Of a DNA stretch of 36,941 nt, positions 1 through 6,991 are shown in pieces; positions within the stretch are counted from its first letter, which is position 1; every line of letters begins with the position of its first letter. Under the pieces are notes generated by a model. That model was not told where the DNA came from and did no database searches. It saw nothing but the letters and a program-made list of their open reading frames with translations. The stretch lies in contig CAIKFI010000004.1 of the NCBI GenBank assembly GCA_903826635.1, forward strand, positions 1 to 36,941, in the 5' to 3' direction. The DNA is from an uncultured Spartobacteria bacterium (GTDB taxonomy: Bacteria > Verrucomicrobiota > Verrucomicrobiia > Chthoniobacterales > UBA6821). The translations under genes were made by a program, and so were the position numbers.

Positions 1-148
1 CAGGCTTGATACCGGGAATCCAGGATAGAGCTGCTGCCACCCCGATAAGACAGATTGCTGGCACGCAGTAGATAAGGCGCGCACCGCCGATGAATACTTC
101 CAAAACCGACAAGGCGGCCAACAGTGGCAGAAGTATCAAATTGTTCAC
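1..148 (-). CDS. N-terminal part of a multi-pass membrane protein (edge-truncated)
   Basis: Reading the minus strand from a GTG at 148 gives about 49 residues running off the left edge. They form two hydrophobic stretches, one beginning NNLILLPLLAAL and another around YCVPAICLIGVAAAL, separated by a short loop containing FIGGARL. This is what the start of a polytopic inner-membrane protein looks like. The pattern reminds me of the N-terminus of O-antigen ligase/polymerase-family proteins, but that is recall only and the diagnostic parts lie outside the window. The frame stays open upstream to about 262, so the true start could be farther upstream (for example TTG at 220). No convincing ribosome binding site is visible at either place. 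Confidence 0.5.
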   Translation of the reverse strand, partial: MNNLILLPLLAALSVLEVFIGGARLIYCVPAICLIGVAAALSWIPGIKP

Positions 149-508
149 ACGAGGATCTTTTCTACAATCCCGCAGGCATGGCGAGACTACAATTGAATGG
201 GCTATTGTTTCACGATCCAAATAATACTTAGGGTTTACTGCAGTTAAGGGATTGGTTATGAGTTAGTTTTTGGGACTTTTCATGGAATGGGTTTAATGAA
301 GGGTTGGTGCCCTCAAAGTGCTCTTAAAATCCGGAGAGGTATTCTTTATCAGAGGATAAAATCCAGACCGGCTTCATGGATCAGTCGAAGGGAATCGGCT
401 ATCCCCTCACAGGATGTGACACCTCCCCAGTGGAAATATATCCCGATTGGAAAGTGGTCCGTGGTAGGCTGAAAGACTGATGATAAGAACTCTCCTCCTG
501 CGATTGCC
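149..508. other. intergenic region upstream of engB
   Basis: About 360 bases between the divergent membrane-protein fragment and engB. A 61-codon reading frame at 287-472 has no recognisable features and no good start context, so I do not call it. I see no tRNA, no strong hairpin with a T-tract and no convincing sigma-70 promoter. The stretch presumably contains promoters for both flanking genes. Confidence 0.4.
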
Positions 509-1114
509 GTGAAGATTGCAACCTCCGTCTTTCAGGGAAGTTGTCCTGATCTCGCTTCGTGCCCCAAATCGGTGCTTCCGGAGTTCGCGCTGATCGGACG
601 CTCAAATGTCGGCAAGTCCTCCCTCGTCAACATGCTCACCCGTTCGGAGGGATTGGCAAAGGTGTCTCAGATTCCCGGCAAAACCCAGTTGATCAATTTT
701 TTCACGATCAACGGCGCTTGGAATCTGGTGGACCTTCCGGGCTATGGCTTCGCAAAGGTCGGAAAGGCGGAACGGGGTGGATTCAGCACGATGGTTGCCG
801 ACTACCTTCAGAATCGATCGAGCCTTGTCGGAACCTTCGTGCTGATCGACGCCCGACTCAGCCCCCAGGCCTTGGATCTGGAGTTTCTCCGCTGGATGGT
901 CGGATGCGGACTGGCGTTCATCCTCGTCTTCACCAAGACGGACTCGCTTTCCAAAACGGCGGTGCAGAAAAACATCGGGGTTTTCCTGAGCGCGATGGGT
1001 GGAATCACCGAGGAGCCTCCTGCCTATGTGCTCAGCTCCGCCAAAGAGGGGGTGGGGCGGAGGGAAATCCTCGCCCTGATTGATTCCGCCCTTTCCGAAA
1101 TCGGCGGATCGTAA
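509..1114 (+). CDS. engB: ribosome biogenesis GTP-binding protein YihA/YsxC (EngB)
   Basis: A 201-residue TRAFAC-class GTPase of usual family length. It shows the G1 P-loop GRSNVGKS (residues 30-37), G3 DLPGYG (75-80), G4 TKTD (142-145) and a G5-like SSA (176-178). The G2 threonine lies in the IPGKTQ segment, as is typical of EngB. Family members are needed for late 50S subunit assembly and act in the cytosol. The start is GTG at 509. It places the usual short leader before the P-loop, although there is no clear Shine-Dalgarno sequence. rsgA follows 19 bases downstream on the same strand, so the two are probably co-transcribed. Confidence 0.95.
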   Translation: MKIATSVFQGSCPDLASCPKSVLPEFALIGRSNVGKSSLVNMLTRSEGLAKVSQIPGKTQLINFFTINGAWNLVDLPGYGFAKVGKAERGGFSTMVADYLQNRSSLVGTFVLIDARLSPQALDLEFLRWMVGCGLAFILVFTKTDSLSKTAVQKNIGVFLSAMGGITEEPPAYVLSSAKEGVGRREILALIDSALSEIGGS

Positions 1115-1133
1115 ATTCACGACATCCCCTCCC

Positions 1134-2225
1134 ATGACACTGGAAGAGCTCGGTTGGAACGAAGAGTTTGCGTTCGAATTCTCCCCTTATCTTGAAAAGA
1201 AATGGGAACCCGCCCGTCTGATCCGGGACAACAAGATCACTTACGGAGCCTTGTTGGGAGATGGGCGGGAGTTGGAGGTGGTGATGAGCGGCAAGGTCTA
1301 CCATGACGCCGAAACAGACGCGGAACTTCCCGCCGTCGGGGATTGGGTTGCGCTCGAGGTCGGGGGTGAGAACGAGGAGCATGTCATCCGCGCAAGACTC
1401 CCCAGACAGACTTGCCTCTCCAGAAAAATGTCTGGTAGGAGCACCGAGGAGCAGGTGATTGCCTCCAACGTCCAGATCGTGGTCGTGGTCACCGATGCCG
1501 GACCAGACTTCAATCTCCGGAGGATGGAGCGCTATTTCGCCATCATCGGCCGCAGTCGTGCAAAGGCTGTGGTCCTGATCAACAAGGCGGATCTTTTTTC
1601 CGAAGAGGAGAACCAGGCCGCTGCGGAGGCGATCAGGATGCAGAATCCGTCGGCCGAGGTGCATGTTACCACCCTGAGGAAAAAAAGCAGCCTGAAGGCT
1701 CTGAAATCTTATCTCCGGACTGGGGTCTCGATGACCTTCATCGGATCCAGTGGCACCGGGAAATCCTCCGTGATCAATCACCTGCTGGGAGGAGAGTATC
1801 AGTGGACCGACGAGGTCAACGAAATCACCGGGAAAGGCCGGCACACCACCACCGCCCGGGAGCTTATGGTGCTACGGCAGGGCGGGATCATCATCGATAA
1901 TCCGGGCATCCGCGAAGTGCACATGTGGACGGACGAATCGACCCTACGGGATCAGTTTTCCGACATCGAGGAGCTTGCCGGTAAGTGCCGCTTTGACGAC
2001 TGCAGGCATGGTCCGCACGCCGGTTGTGCGATCCGCGATGCCGTGAGCGAGGGGAAGTTGGCGCTCTCGAGGCTTGAGGGATTCTTCAAACTGGAGGAGG
2101 AGATCGCAAAACTGCGTCTCAGCCGTGAGAAACGCCAGATGACGGTCGACCGTAGGGATCGACGCGACCTAAGGATCAAATCCCGGAACTACGAGGCCAA
2201 GCGCAACCGCTACTCCGAGGAGTGA
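1134..2225 (+). CDS. rsgA: small ribosomal subunit biogenesis GTPase RsgA
   Basis: A 363-residue circularly permuted GTPase. An N-terminal OB-fold (about residues 35-85) is followed by G4 NKAD (150-153), then G1 GSSGTGKS (204-211) and G3 DNPG (255-258). This order, with G4 before G1, is diagnostic of the YjeQ/RsgA family. A C-terminal zinc site is visible as C285, C290, H292 and C298, followed by a basic helical tail. Family members check the 30S subunit at a late maturation step and release RbfA. I chose ATG 1134 over an in-frame TTG at 1080 because 1080 overlaps engB and would add 18 unconserved-looking residues. A minus-strand hydrolase gene ends 14 bases beyond the stop. Confidence 0.95.
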   Translation: MTLEELGWNEEFAFEFSPYLEKKWEPARLIRDNKITYGALLGDGRELEVVMSGKVYHDAETDAELPAVGDWVALEVGGENEEHVIRARLPRQTCLSRKMSGRSTEEQVIASNVQIVVVVTDAGPDFNLRRMERYFAIIGRSRAKAVVLINKADLFSEEENQAAAEAIRMQNPSAEVHVTTLRKKSSLKALKSYLRTGVSMTFIGSSGTGKSSVINHLLGGEYQWTDEVNEITGKGRHTTTARELMVLRQGGIIIDNPGIREVHMWTDESTLRDQFSDIEELAGKCRFDDCRHGPHAGCAIRDAVSEGKLALSRLEGFFKLEEEIAKLRLSREKRQMTVDRRDRRDLRIKSRNYEAKRNRYSEE

Positions 2226-2239
2226 GTGTTTGGTAGAAA

Positions 2240-3250
2240 TCAGTTGGCGAAGAAGCATTCGACCTCACCCATCGCCTTGTTGCGGATGCCATCCCGCTCC
2301 ATCAGGATCTCATGCTTGGAATCCGGAAAGAGGACGAGTCGGGCATTGGTAAACATTTTGTGCAGTTCTTCCGGAGAGGGGTTGACCACAAAGGCATCTT
2401 TTCCAGCTTGGAAAATAAGGACCGGGCTCGTGATGGCCCCCTTGTGAGCGCGGATCCGAGTGGTCTTATCCAGGGCCTGATTCACCCAGTCAATGGAGGG
2501 GCCGCCCAGAACAGCCTCGGGGTGATTCTTCCAGACTTCATTGTTGGCGCTCCAGCGCGCACGGCTTGAGGTCACGGAGTTTACCTCGAAGGATTCGTAG
2601 GGATTATGATCGCGCTTGCCCGGTGCGTAGCCCGCCCCGAGTCCCGACATGTGCAGAAGCTTCATCACAAGGCTGGCAATAGGTTCCGGGAAGGGCGCCG
2701 TGTTGATCCGGATCATGGGCGCGCTGAGGATCACTGCACGGAATGGGGATTGATAGCGTTGCAGGTAATCGGTGGCGACCCCTCCGCCCATCGAGTGGGC
2801 GATCAGGCAGAGGTTGTTGGGATGGGTTGGCAGGATAACCTCCCGGACAAAGGCATTCAGATCGGCCGCATAGAGTGAGAAATCATCGATCTGGTCGATC
2901 TGGGGGTTGCTTTTGACAAGGTGGGGTGAGAGTCCTTGTCCTCGATGATCGTAGGAGAAGATGCTGAAGCCTTTTTTGTAGAGGTCATAAAAAAACTCAC
3001 CGTATTTTAGCCACGATTCCGTACTGCCGTTGACCACGACAATCGTCCCTTTGGCGTTCGGATGCACAAAGCGGATCCCCTGAAGCTCCGTCACCCCGTC
3101 GGCGCTCCGAAAAGTGAAACGCTCTCCGGAGTCCAGAAAAGGGAGGATGGTTTTTTCCCATTCGGAATCGTAGTTCTTCTCTGGCAGGGCCTGGACACAC
3201 TCCATTGCCGGGAGTGTCAGGATGAGGGCGAGGGACCATAGCAGGCGCAT
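2240..3250 (-). CDS. exported alpha/beta hydrolase, lysophospholipase (PldB/monoglyceride lipase) type
   Basis: A 336-residue protein with a hydrophobic N-terminal signal sequence (about residues 1-21, probably cleaved after the VQA region). The alpha/beta-hydrolase core shows the Ser nucleophile elbow AHSMGG (Ser153), Asp285 in AGKDAF and His313 in SKHEI. The oxyanion-side motif DHRGQG (101-106) is characteristic of the lysophospholipase L2/monoacylglycerol-lipase group. It probably hydrolyses lysophospholipids or acylglycerols in the periplasm; the substrate is inferred from the family. The ATG at 3250 has an AGGA sequence seven bases upstream, which supports the start. A near-palindrome at 3262-3279 lies just ahead of this ribosome binding site. 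Confidence 0.85.
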   Translation of the reverse strand: MRLLWSLALILTLPAMECVQALPEKNYDSEWEKTILPFLDSGERFTFRSADGVTELQGIRFVHPNAKGTIVVVNGSTESWLKYGEFFYDLYKKGFSIFSYDHRGQGLSPHLVKSNPQIDQIDDFSLYAADLNAFVREVILPTHPNNLCLIAHSMGGGVATDYLQRYQSPFRAVILSAPMIRINTAPFPEPIASLVMKLLHMSGLGAGYAPGKRDHNPYESFEVNSVTSSRARWSANNEVWKNHPEAVLGGPSIDWVNQALDKTTRIRAHKGAITSPVLIFQAGKDAFVVNPSPEELHKMFTNARLVLFPDSKHEILMERDGIRNKAMGEVECFFAN

Positions 3251-3676
3251 CCCGAGTTCCTAGCAGAACCGGTCCTGCTCGTCGTTGAGAATTACGTTCA
3301 GCAGCAACGATCGCCGCCAAAGCCCTTCATAGGTTTTAGCCACAGCAGTCTTCGGCTGTGCACATAAATCAGAGGAGGTCGAGAGGGCGGAGGGCAGAGC
3401 TCATTGTGGCGAACAGGAACCTGATTTTACAAGAATCTGATCTCACTGGGATTAAGGGGATCAAGAGGATGGGGGATCGCCATTTCATTCTTCATCATTT
3501 TGACTTCATTCTTTTTTCTGGCTCCCGACGCACATCGCTCGTCCCTCAAAGGCTCGTTGGAACAATGGAGCATCTTCCTGGCTGGATTCGAACGCTCTCT
3601 GGTATCCGAGAAAATCCCAAATTCTAGACTGATCCGTTTTGGCATGCTTTGATCGATCTCCTCGTAACCACACATC
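3251..3676. other. 426-bp non-coding stretch between two divergent hydrolases
   Basis: No reading frame here looks like a protein; the frames at 3358-3627 (+) and 3427-3774 (-) have odd composition and overlap the real downstream gene or nothing recognisable. A small hairpin CACAGC-(8)-GCTGTG sits near 3342-3361 without a T-tract. The central part, about 3420-3520, is rich in repeated text such as ATTAAGGGGATCAAGAGGATG and CATTTCATTCTTCATCATTTTGAC. This resembles the degenerate intergenic repeats seen in some genomes. It must contain promoters for the genes starting at 3250 (-) and 3677 (+). Confidence 0.4.
3262..3279. promoter_or_regulatory. imperfect 18-bp palindrome upstream of the hydrolase
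   Basis: AGCAGAACCGGTCCTGCT reads as its own reverse complement except for one mismatched pair (3267/3274). It lies immediately upstream of the hydrolase ribosome binding site on the minus strand. It could be a repressor operator or a short leader hairpin. Neither is demonstrated, and short palindromes do occur by chance. Confidence 0.25.
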
Positions 3677-5425
3677 ATGAATCGATCATCCGACACCTCC
3701 TTCCCAAGCGTGTTATGCTGGGGAGTTCTCCTCCTCGCCGTTCTTGGACTGACGGCCTGCGCCAGTGATGCCACGGTCCGGGAGAGGGCTCCGCACTACG
3801 TGTCCTTAAATGCTCAATCAACAAACTCCGCAATCAAAGTTGCCAAAAGTGCCAGAGGTGTCATTCCTGATACAGGAGCCAAGATCCTGCATGCAATGAG
3901 GCTCGCCAACACGACTCCTCTCGTGGCGCTTGGAGAGGATATCCAAGCTTCGCAGGAGGCCCTCGAACGCCTGAAGGCTAACCCAAAAGATGGCGGTGCT
4001 CTCCATGACTACAACTTCTCCGTGGCGAGAATGATCGGGATCATCCGCCGCTCCAAGCTGGATCCGTGGACCCGCCCCCTGATTGTTCCTGCGCCCTCCG
4101 GAAAGGGGAACTATGTCCTCGAGCACAAACCCGATCCCCGTCCCTCGTGGAATCCGGCACTCTACAACTTCACCCCGGCAGACGAATTCATGATCGGTGG
4201 GAAGTATGTCGAGCAGCATGTCTCCCGTCCTGGAATCGGCGCTCCGGTGGTCGCCGTCGGCAAAGGATTGAACAAGGATTGGCAGAAGAATTATTTCACG
4301 AAGAAGGTCTTTTACGGGGTGACAGCCGTTGCCAGATTCCAAGGGAATCGATGCATCATTGCCTTCGAGGACCCTCTGGCCAAGGAGACGACCACGGTGA
4401 ATGGTCGGACAATGGACCTTTCAGCCGACTTTACCGTGCCGCTGGCGGTGATGCTTGCGAGCACCGCGTCCAAGGTTCCGAAACTGGAACGCATGCTCAA
4501 CCCCGAGAAATATGCCGAGACGGCGCAATTGGCCCGGCTGGAGCCATACAATCCGAATAAGACCGTGGTCCTTGTGATCCATGGGTTGATGGATTCCCCT
4601 TCGACCTGGGCACCGATTATCATCAACCTGAGGAGCGATCCGGAGATCCGGAAACACTATCAGTTCTGGTTCTACAGCTACCCCTCCGGTTATCCGTATC
4701 CTTATTCGGCCTCGATTCTGCGTGAGAATCTGGATGGTGCCGAGAAACGCTTTCCGCTTCAGAAACCGATGGTCGTGATCGGTCACAGCATGGGGGGGTG
4801 CATCAGCAGACTCCTGATCACCGATACGGGGGAGACTCTCTGGAAGAAGCTTTTCCATCATTCCCCCTCCAAGACCCTCCTGCCAGCCGCTTCAAAGAAA
4901 CTCTACACCGACGCCCTGATCTTCAATCACCGCCCGGAAATCGGCAGGGTGATCTTTATTTCCTCTCCCCTCAAGGGAAGCGAAATGGCCTCGCTTTCGA
5001 TCGGCAGGATCGGATCCATGCTCATCAGAACTCCAAGCAAACTGCTCCTTGCCGGCAATGACGCTCTCAAGATTGCCACCTTTCATGCCAACGATCTGAA
5101 GCTCAGGCGGGCGCCGAACAGCATCGACACCCTCTCGCCGAAGAACCGCTTCGTCCGCATGATCAACTCGATTCCGATTGTATCGGATATCCCCTACCAC
5201 ACGATCATTGGTGACCGGGGGAAGGGAGACTCCCCACACTCGTCCGATGGGGTGGTGCCTTACTGGAGTTCGCACATGGACGGGGCGCAGTCCGAGTGCA
5301 TCGTACCGAGCGACCACGGAGCCCATCAGAATCCGCAGGCCTTTGCGGAGGTGAAGAGAATTCTCAAGCTCAACGTCGATGAGGGAAAAAAGAAGCAGCC
5401 ACACAAGCACAGTGATCTGTCGTGA
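3677..5425 (+). CDS. lipase-like alpha/beta hydrolase lipoprotein
   Basis: A 582-residue protein. A signal peptide with lipobox LTAC (lipidated Cys28) indicates membrane anchoring. Residues about 30-290 form a region I do not recognise. A lipase domain follows: HGLMDSPSTW (302-311, oxyanion region), GHSMGG with nucleophile Ser371, a probable acid Asp524 in SSDGVVPYW, and His547 or His550 in PSDHGAH. The SDGVVP acid motif and the triad layout fit esterases/lipases of the PGAP1/triacylglycerol-lipase type. The substrate is unknown. ATG 3677 is the only start giving the full signal peptide. The gene diverges from the exported lysophospholipase-type gene at 3250, so the two might share envelope-lipid functions. 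Confidence 0.85.
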   Translation: MNRSSDTSFPSVLCWGVLLLAVLGLTACASDATVRERAPHYVSLNAQSTNSAIKVAKSARGVIPDTGAKILHAMRLANTTPLVALGEDIQASQEALERLKANPKDGGALHDYNFSVARMIGIIRRSKLDPWTRPLIVPAPSGKGNYVLEHKPDPRPSWNPALYNFTPADEFMIGGKYVEQHVSRPGIGAPVVAVGKGLNKDWQKNYFTKKVFYGVTAVARFQGNRCIIAFEDPLAKETTTVNGRTMDLSADFTVPLAVMLASTASKVPKLERMLNPEKYAETAQLARLEPYNPNKTVVLVIHGLMDSPSTWAPIIINLRSDPEIRKHYQFWFYSYPSGYPYPYSASILRENLDGAEKRFPLQKPMVVIGHSMGGCISRLLITDTGETLWKKLFHHSPSKTLLPAASKKLYTDALIFNHRPEIGRVIFISSPLKGSEMASLSIGRIGSMLIRTPSKLLLAGNDALKIATFHANDLKLRRAPNSIDTLSPKNRFVRMINSIPIVSDIPYHTIIGDRGKGDSPHSSDGVVPYWSSHMDGAQSECIVPSDHGAHQNPQAFAEVKRILKLNVDEGKKKQPHKHSDLS

Positions 5426-5453
5426 AGGAAATGGGGCTGATTCCGAGGAGTGA

Positions 5454-5487
5454 CCTGATGGAAAAGCCTCCTTCGCGGAGACTCAGG
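5454..5487. terminator. possible stem-loop between convergent genes
   Basis: CCTGA (5454-5458) can pair with TCAGG (5483-5487), enclosing a smaller CTCC-TTCGC-GGAG hairpin (5468-5480). It lies between the lipase stop at 5425 and the convergent gene ending at 5483, just overlapping that stop. No T-tract follows on either strand, so a terminator role is only a guess from position. Confidence 0.2.
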
Positions 5488-5821
5488 CGGGTATGTAATC
5501 GGGACTCCTGACAGGTTTCTGGTTGGGGGAGGGAAGGACTTCATCGAGATGAAAAATATCCTCTTCCTTGTTTTCGTCCGTCTCCAACGGTGCAAAGCGT
5601 TCCGCCTTGAAGCCACGCTCAATTCCTAGCTTGTTGCACGGATTGCGAAGTTCGGTCAGATAGACCGCGATCTCACCGGGATTGGCATTGAAGTCGCAAC
5701 CCGGCACCAGGTCGCGGATGTGGTAGGTGTTCCCTTTCTTGGGAAGTTGGTCGTAGAGGGCCTGAATCCCGAGGGGGAAGGCGGCGTCGATGCATACAAC
5801 TGCTTGGCCGGGTAGGAACAT
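5483..5821 (-). CDS. conserved hypothetical protein, 112 residues
   Basis: A small soluble protein starting MFLPGQAVVCID. It has hydrophobic beta-like segments (AVVCID, EIAVYL), a Pro/Gly-rich middle and an acidic, Pro-rich tail. I recall similar unnamed proteins with the FxPGQxVVCID opening from Verrucomicrobiota, but no function is known to me. It has no signal peptide or membrane segment. I prefer ATG 5821 to an in-frame TTG at 5866, because the extra 15 residues look unconserved. It converges on the lipase gene and diverges from a small membrane ORF, with a palindromic operator candidate in the shared upstream region. Confidence 0.65.
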   Translation of the reverse strand: MFLPGQAVVCIDAAFPLGIQALYDQLPKKGNTYHIRDLVPGCDFNANPGEIAVYLTELRNPCNKLGIERGFKAERFAPLETDENKEEDIFHLDEVLPSPNQKPVRSPDYIPA

Positions 5822-5903
5822 CCCATGATCGTTGCCGAAGTGCTGCTGTTGGTCAATGAGCAGCAAATGTCGAATTTAATAAAAACACAAAGTCAAGAGA
5901 ATA

Positions 5904-5925
5904 ATTGTTACGATATTGTAACAAT
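5904..5925. promoter_or_regulatory. 22-bp near-perfect palindrome, operator candidate
   Basis: ATTGTTAC (5904-5911) and GTAACAAT (5918-5925) are exact reverse complements around the six-base spacer GATATT, which is itself nearly symmetric. Only one base pair of the 22-bp element breaks symmetry. It lies in an AT-rich divergent region between the genes starting at 5821 (-) and 5966 (+). On the minus strand a TTGACT at 5893-5898 lies between the palindrome and the gene and could be a -35 box. Size and symmetry fit a dimeric repressor site; the regulator is unknown. Confidence 0.4.
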
Positions 5926-5965
5926 ATGCTTCACGGCCTGTTATCTTGGATTCAGTATCCGAGAC

Positions 5966-6154
5966 ATGGAAACAAACAGGTGTCCATCTCGTGCCGAAAA
6001 ATCGGCAAAACCCCAACTTGTAACAGTTTACGAGTTCATACCCAGAAACTTCCCGACCAAGATGTCCTTGGTAAAAGTTATCTGCATCGGTGTGGGAATA
6101 ACGATTGCCCAGTATGCATTTCTGGTGCTGCTGATCGCCAAGCCCTGGCACTGA
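5966..6154 (+). CDS. possible small single-pass membrane protein, 62 residues
   Basis: From ATG 5966 the frame encodes a polar N-terminal half of about 33 residues and a hydrophobic C-terminal helix (around VICIGVGITIAQYAFLVLLIA) ending in KPWH. This is the layout of a small tail-anchored or single-span membrane protein. I do not recognise the family. The reading frame is open farther upstream to 5825, but that part overlaps the divergent gene start and the palindrome, so it is unlikely to be coding. There is no clear Shine-Dalgarno sequence, and the call rests mainly on the convincing helix. Confidence 0.4.
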   Translation: METNRCPSRAEKSAKPQLVTVYEFIPRNFPTKMSLVKVICIGVGITIAQYAFLVLLIAKPWH

Positions 6155-6254
6155 ACGGAACAATCCAAGTCCCAATCTCTGGTTGTGTCTTCAGGTTGGC
6201 TAAATTGAATTGCCGAGTTGGCATCAGATGTTCTCTTGTCGCAGGATGGTGCGC

Positions 6255-6986
6255 ATGATTATCCAAATTTATGAGATTCAGGAACCGAAGGAGGCGGCCC
6301 TCATGGTCGAGTGTGGAGTCGATCACATCGGGGGTGTCATCCTATCCCCCGAAGAGTGGAGGATCCCCGCCCTGAAAGATTCGGTGAGGGTGATCCGCGA
6401 TGCCGGCCGCAAGAGCAGTATTATCCCTCTCTTTGCTGATCGGGATGCGGTTCACCGGGTAATCGATTGGTATCAACCCGATATTGTTCATTTCTGTGAG
6501 ATCATGAACATGGGTCGGGATGTGGATGAGGCGGATATGGAGGCTGATCTTCTTTTGCAGTCAGGAATCAGGGAGCGTTTTCCTCAGATTGAGATCATGC
6601 GGACCATTCCGATTGCCGAGCCCGGATTCGGAGCGGAGGTCCCGACCCTGGAACTGGCCCGACGCCTTGAGGCAGTAAGCGATTGGTTCCTGACCGACAC
6701 AATGCTTGTCGGTGCCAAACAACCTGTCGATGGTCATGTTGGAATCACCGGCAAGGTTTGCGATTGGGAGTTGGCCCGTGATCTCGTCAATCAAAGCAGC
6801 ATACCGGTGATTCTTGCAGGGGGCCTCTCCCCGGAGAATGTCGCGGAGGGCCTTCGCTTCACGAGACCTGCCGGAGCGGATACCTGCACAGCGACCAACC
6901 TGCTGGACGGAGAGGGGAAGCCGATCCGCTTCCGCAAGGATCCTAAAAAGGTCAGGCGGTTCGTGGAATCCTGCCGGGGAGTATGA
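6255..6986 (+). CDS. TrpF-like (phosphoribosylanthranilate isomerase-type) barrel protein with altered active site
   Basis: A 243-residue protein that follows the TrpF (beta/alpha)8-barrel pattern. It has a GVDHIG segment near residue 21, HVGITGKVCDW (161-171) matching the family GGTGxxFDW loop with its catalytic Asp (Asp170), and PVILAGGLSPENV (184-196), the phosphate-binding strand. The C-terminus KDPKKVRRFVE is also typical. However, the first strand reads IQIYEI where TrpF has KICG, so the catalytic cysteine is replaced by Tyr6, and the late SSGVE phosphate loop reads CTATN. It may act on another phosphorylated substrate. No other trp genes are nearby. ATG 6255 was chosen because an AGG lies nine bases upstream. 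Confidence 0.7.
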   Translation: MIIQIYEIQEPKEAALMVECGVDHIGGVILSPEEWRIPALKDSVRVIRDAGRKSSIIPLFADRDAVHRVIDWYQPDIVHFCEIMNMGRDVDEADMEADLLLQSGIRERFPQIEIMRTIPIAEPGFGAEVPTLELARRLEAVSDWFLTDTMLVGAKQPVDGHVGITGKVCDWELARDLVNQSSIPVILAGGLSPENVAEGLRFTRPAGADTCTATNLLDGEGKPIRFRKDPKKVRRFVESCRGV

Positions 6987-6991
6987 CCTGA

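Noticed and set aside
287-472. 61-codon plus-strand frame upstream of engB
   Set aside because: No recognisable motif, no convincing ribosome binding site and no supporting context; probably chance.
3583-3600. GGATTCGAACGC, resembling a tRNA T-arm read on the minus strand
   Set aside because: The bases around the TTCGAAT loop cannot form a T-stem, and no acceptor, D or anticodon arms can be drawn.
3427-3774. 115-codon minus-strand frame over the non-coding stretch
   Set aside because: It overlaps the signal peptide of the lipoprotein gene and has unlikely composition.
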